Shown piece after piece: positions 6,436 through 8,702 of a stretch of 8,702 nucleotides of DNA. This stretch comes from SVKR01 sp963605115. GTDB lineage: Bacteria; Bacillota; Clostridia; Oscillospirales; Oscillospiraceae. Both the position numbers and the translations under genes were made by a program. The notes below the pieces were generated by a model. The model was not told the origin of the DNA. It saw nothing but the letters and a program-made list of their open reading frames with translations, and did no database searches. Position 1 is the stretch's first letter. Every line of letters starts with the position of its first letter. The DNA lies in assembly GCA_963605115.1 (NCBI GenBank), contig CAVCTM010000091.1:1-8702 (forward strand), read 5' to 3'.

Positions 6436-6464
6436 TGGTCAAGCGGCGCGCTTTATGTTAAAAT
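6436..6464 (+). promoter_or_regulatory. Promoter of the response regulator/kinase pair
   Basis: TGGTCA (6436-6441, 4 of 6 matches to the consensus -35), a 17-bp spacer and TAAAAT (6459-6464), with TGT directly before it, form an extended -10 promoter. The expected start is near 6471, about 28 nt before the regulator ATG. The direct repeats end 11 nt upstream of the -35, so the regulator could also act on its own promoter. Confidence 0.65.
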
Positions 6465-6498
6465 GGGCTGACACCAAGACAAAAGGAGGGATGACGCC

Positions 6499-7224
6499 AT
6501 GTATATCGCGGTCTGCGACGATCAGCCGGAGGAGCTGAAGGCGCTGACGGATGTGCTCGACCAGTGGCAGAGCGAGCGGAAGACGCCGCTCCATGTCCGC
6601 GCGTTCCGCTCCTCCGGCGACCTGCTGGACGCGGCGCGGCATGAGCGCTTCACCCTCTACCTGCTGGACATTCTGATGCAGGGGACGGACGGTCTCGCCG
6701 CCGCGCAGGAGATCCGCGGCTTTGACGACGCGGCGGACATCGTGTTTCTGACCTCCTCCCCCGGCTTCGCTTACGAGAGCTACGGCGTGCGCGCGCTGGA
6801 ATATCTGCTCAAGCCCGTGAGTGCGCGGGTGCTCTTCCCCATTCTGGACCGCCTCGCCCTGCGCGAGCGGCGGCCCGAAGAGGGGCTGACGCTCAAAAGC
6901 GGCACGACGCTCATCCGCGTGCCCTTCTCCGAGCTCGCCTTCGTGGAGGTCAACGGCAAGCACCTCTTCTTCAACCTCACGGACGGTCAGAGCCGCTCCG
7001 TCGTCGGCGCGCTGCGGGACTATGAGCCGCTGCTGCTCGCCCGCCCGGAGTTCCAGCGCATCCACCGCTCTTATATCGTGAACATGCTCCAGATCGCGGA
7101 GCTCTCCCCCGCCGGGGTCGTGACCTTTTCGGGCAAGAGCCTGCCCGTCTCGCGCCTGCTCTACCCCCAGCTCCAGAAGGACTATATGGCGCTGCTCTTT
7201 TCGCGGGAGGAGGACAAGGCATGA
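6499..7224 (+). CDS. LytTR-family two-component response regulator
   Basis: This is a 241-residue cytoplasmic DNA-binding regulator of the AgrA/VirR/ComE class. The receiver domain (1-122) keeps the acidic pair D7-D8, the phosphoacceptor D57 in LYLLDILM, T85 in FLTSS and K105 in LLKP. The LytTR DNA-binding domain spans about 130-235, with the signature FQRIHRSYIVNM at 185-196. All residues needed for phosphorylation are intact. Ribosome site AGGAGGG (6484-6490) lies 8 nt before the ATG. Its stop overlaps the start of the kinase gene (ATGA), so the two are translationally coupled. The likely targets are the direct repeats in its own upstream region, which face the protease operon. Confidence 0.93.
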   Translation: MYIAVCDDQPEELKALTDVLDQWQSERKTPLHVRAFRSSGDLLDAARHERFTLYLLDILMQGTDGLAAAQEIRGFDDAADIVFLTSSPGFAYESYGVRALEYLLKPVSARVLFPILDRLALRERRPEEGLTLKSGTTLIRVPFSELAFVEVNGKHLFFNLTDGQSRSVVGALRDYEPLLLARPEFQRIHRSYIVNMLQIAELSPAGVVTFSGKSLPVSRLLYPQLQKDYMALLFSREEDKA

Positions 7225-8504
7225 CGGTGCTGTCCCTGCTCTCCGTATTCAATTACGGTCTCGTGCTCGTTTACGGTCTCGTGCTGACGGCGGAGATCGC
7301 CGGCGGCTGCGCCGGGCGCTGGCAGCGGGGCTTTCTCGCGGGGCTCTGCGCCGCGTTCCTCGCCGTCCAGTTCCTCTGCTGGCAGCTGTTCGGCTTTGAG
7401 ACCGTCCAGCGGCTTTATCCGCTCATCGTCCACCTGCCGCTTTGTCTCGCGCTCGTGCTCGTGCTGAAAAAGCCTCTTTCCGTCGCCGCGGTGAGCACCT
7501 GCACGGGTTATCTCTGCTGCCAGATCCCGAACTGGGGCCGCGCCGTCGCCGAGGCGCTGAGCGGCTCGCCGCTCGTGGGCCAGATCTGCTATACGCTGCT
7601 CATCGTGCCCGTATTCGTGCTGCTCCTGCGTTATTTTGCGCGCGCGGCTTACGACGCGATGACCTGCTCGCCGACGGCGCTGCCGCTGTTCGGCAGTCTG
7701 CCCGTCGCTTACTACTGCTTCGATTACGCAACGACGATCTATTCCGACGCGCTCTATGCCCAGACCCGCGCCGTCAGCGAGGCGCTGCCCACGGCGCTCA
7801 TCGTGTTCTATCTCCTGTTCCTGACCGCTTACCATGTCCAGAGCCAGCGCCGCAGCGCGGCGGAAAACCAGCGCTCCGTGCTGGAGATGGAGCTGCGCCA
7901 GAGCCAGACGGAGATGAACGCCCTGCGCGCCGCCGCGACGCAGACGGCGGTCTATCAGCACGATATGCGCCACCACCTCAACATGCTCGGCGGTCTGCTC
8001 GCGGACGGGAAGACCGCGCAGGCGGAGGACTATATCCGCCGCGTCACGGCGGACGTCGAGGCGGTAACGCCGCGGCGCTTCTGTGAAAACGAGCTGCTGA
8101 ACCTCCTCTGCTCCGACTTTGCCGCCCGCGCGGAAAAGTCGGGCGTGACCTTCCGCGTGGACGTCAAGTTGCCCCAGACGCTCGCCGTGGCGGACACGGA
8201 GCTCTGCGCGCTGCTCTCCAACGCGCTGGAAAACGCCCTGCGCGCCGCCTCAGCGCTGCCGGAGGACAGCCGCTGGGTCTCGCTCTACTGCGCCCTGCGC
8301 CTCGGCAAGCTGCTCATCGAGGTGGAAAACCCCTACGACGGGGAGGTCAAAATGCAGGGCGGGCTCCCCGTATCCGACCGCGACGGTCACGGCTACGGCT
8401 GCCGCTCCATCCGCTCCATCGCCCAGCGCGCCGGCGGCATCTGCGACTTCTCCGCCCGCGACGGGCTGTTCCGATTGCAGCTCGCGCTGCCGGTAAAGCA
8501 ATAA
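7221..8504 (+). CDS. HPK10-type (AgrC-like) sensor histidine kinase, GHKL
   Basis: This is a 427-residue membrane kinase, the partner of the upstream regulator with a 4-nt ATGA overlap. Residues 1-205 are hydrophobic with about six membrane segments (roughly 8-27, 36-54, 66-83, 120-138, 152-172, 188-205) and no large external domain, as in AgrC-type sensors. A coiled-coil (205-240) leads to the phosphoacceptor H247 in YQHDMRHHLNML. The GHKL ATP-binding domain spans about 290-425: N-box LLSNALEN (N334, N338) and the glycine motif DGHGYGCRSI (388-397, with Tyr where Leu is more usual). The ligand is unknown; AgrC relatives sense cyclic peptides, but no AgrB/AgrD-like gene is visible next to it. 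No separate ribosome site is needed, given the coupling. Confidence 0.92.
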   Translation: MTVLSLLSVFNYGLVLVYGLVLTAEIAGGCAGRWQRGFLAGLCAAFLAVQFLCWQLFGFETVQRLYPLIVHLPLCLALVLVLKKPLSVAAVSTCTGYLCCQIPNWGRAVAEALSGSPLVGQICYTLLIVPVFVLLLRYFARAAYDAMTCSPTALPLFGSLPVAYYCFDYATTIYSDALYAQTRAVSEALPTALIVFYLLFLTAYHVQSQRRSAAENQRSVLEMELRQSQTEMNALRAAATQTAVYQHDMRHHLNMLGGLLADGKTAQAEDYIRRVTADVEAVTPRRFCENELLNLLCSDFAARAEKSGVTFRVDVKLPQTLAVADTELCALLSNALENALRAASALPEDSRWVSLYCALRLGKLLIEVENPYDGEVKMQGGLPVSDRDGHGYGCRSIRSIAQRAGGICDFSARDGLFRLQLALPVKQ

Positions 8505-8505
8505 A

Positions 8506-8520
8506 TGCCGCGAAGCGGCA
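8506..8520 (+). terminator. Small hairpin after the kinase gene
   Basis: TGCCGC (8506-8511), GAA and GCGGCA (8515-8520) form a 6-bp stem one base after the kinase stop, followed by CAATTTAAAGG with no U-run. It is a weak terminator candidate, and the stem-GAA-stem form also resembles pieces of the repeat element next to it. Confidence 0.35.
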
Positions 8521-8530
8521 CAATTTAAAG

Positions 8531-8702
8531 GCTCCCCTGTGTAAGGGGAGCTGTCAGCCGAAGGCTGACTGAGGGACTGTCATGCGGGCTCGGGCTCGCG
8601 CCAAGGTCAAATAGACGTGGTGGAGCCGATAAGGTCGGCAAATATCGCAGCTTTCCGCAGCAGTCCCTCCGTCTGCCGCTTCGCGGCAGCCACCTCCCCT
8701 TA
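8531..8702. mobile_element. MITE-like non-coding repeat element, truncated by window end
   Basis: The ends are inverted relative to each other. TAAGGGGAG (8542-8550) pairs with CTCCCCTTA (8694-8702), and GAGGGACTG (8571-8579) pairs with CAGTCCCTC (8661-8669). Between each pair sits a local hairpin with different sequence: GTCAGCC-GAA-GGCTGAC (8553-8569) on the left and CTGCCGC-TTC-GCGGCAG (8673-8689) on the right. A further hairpin, GCTCCCCT/AGGGGAGC (8531-8551), flanks the left end and would probably recur beyond the window. The 81-bp centre (8580-8660) contains GGGCTC twice and a small GCCGA/TCGGC hairpin, but no gene. It fits a transposase-less inverted-repeat element; mobility is inferred. 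Confidence 0.65.

Noticed and set aside
7182..7976. A 264-codon minus-strand frame opposite the kinase membrane domain.
   Set aside because: It is rich in Arg/Glu/Gln with no domain; it is the complement of hydrophobic codons of the kinase input domain.

Overview
The window is GC-rich bacterial DNA. Its gene content fits a gut-type Clostridia species, most likely of the Oscillospiraceae: a secreted CAP/SLH protein, a lipoprotein clostripain (C11) protease, a zinc-ribbon/SHOCT protein, a LytTR response regulator with an HPK10-type sensor kinase, strong AGGAGG-type ribosome sites, and small palindrome-rich intergenic repeats. Genus cannot be fixed from the sequence. High GC produces long antisense open frames almost everywhere; these were discarded in favour of frames with recognisable domains, ribosome sites and signal peptides.

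Layout. Positions 1-190 hold no gene but a chain of hairpins, the last three separated by a conserved 15-nt linker. On the minus strand lie, in transcription order (right to left): a short membrane protein with a LemA-like tail (6304-6005), a zinc-ribbon/PH-like/SHOCT protein (6001-5081) and a lipoprotein C11 protease (5042-3054). These are closely spaced and form a probable operon. Then comes a 259-nt gap filled with palindromes, a secreted CAP-SLH protein (2794-1040), a terminator, and an independently promoted carboxymuconolactone-decarboxylase/cupin fusion (934-191). On the plus strand, divergent from the protease operon, are a LytTR response regulator (6499-7224) and its overlapping sensor kinase (7221-8504). 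The right end (8531-8702) is a small terminal-inverted-repeat (MITE-like) element cut by the window edge.

How it may work together. The 194-nt divergent region between the kinase/regulator pair and the protease operon contains a promoter in each direction. Between them is a pair of perfect 10-bp direct repeats with a 22-bp period. Read on the minus strand, these resemble the known binding site of LytTR regulators (ComE/AgrA type) and sit just upstream of a weak -35 and an extended -10 that face the protease operon. The most interesting hypothesis here is a self-contained circuit: a membrane sensor and LytTR regulator controlling an adjacent surface-protease operon, and perhaps itself. No peptide-pheromone gene was seen beside it, so the signal is unknown.
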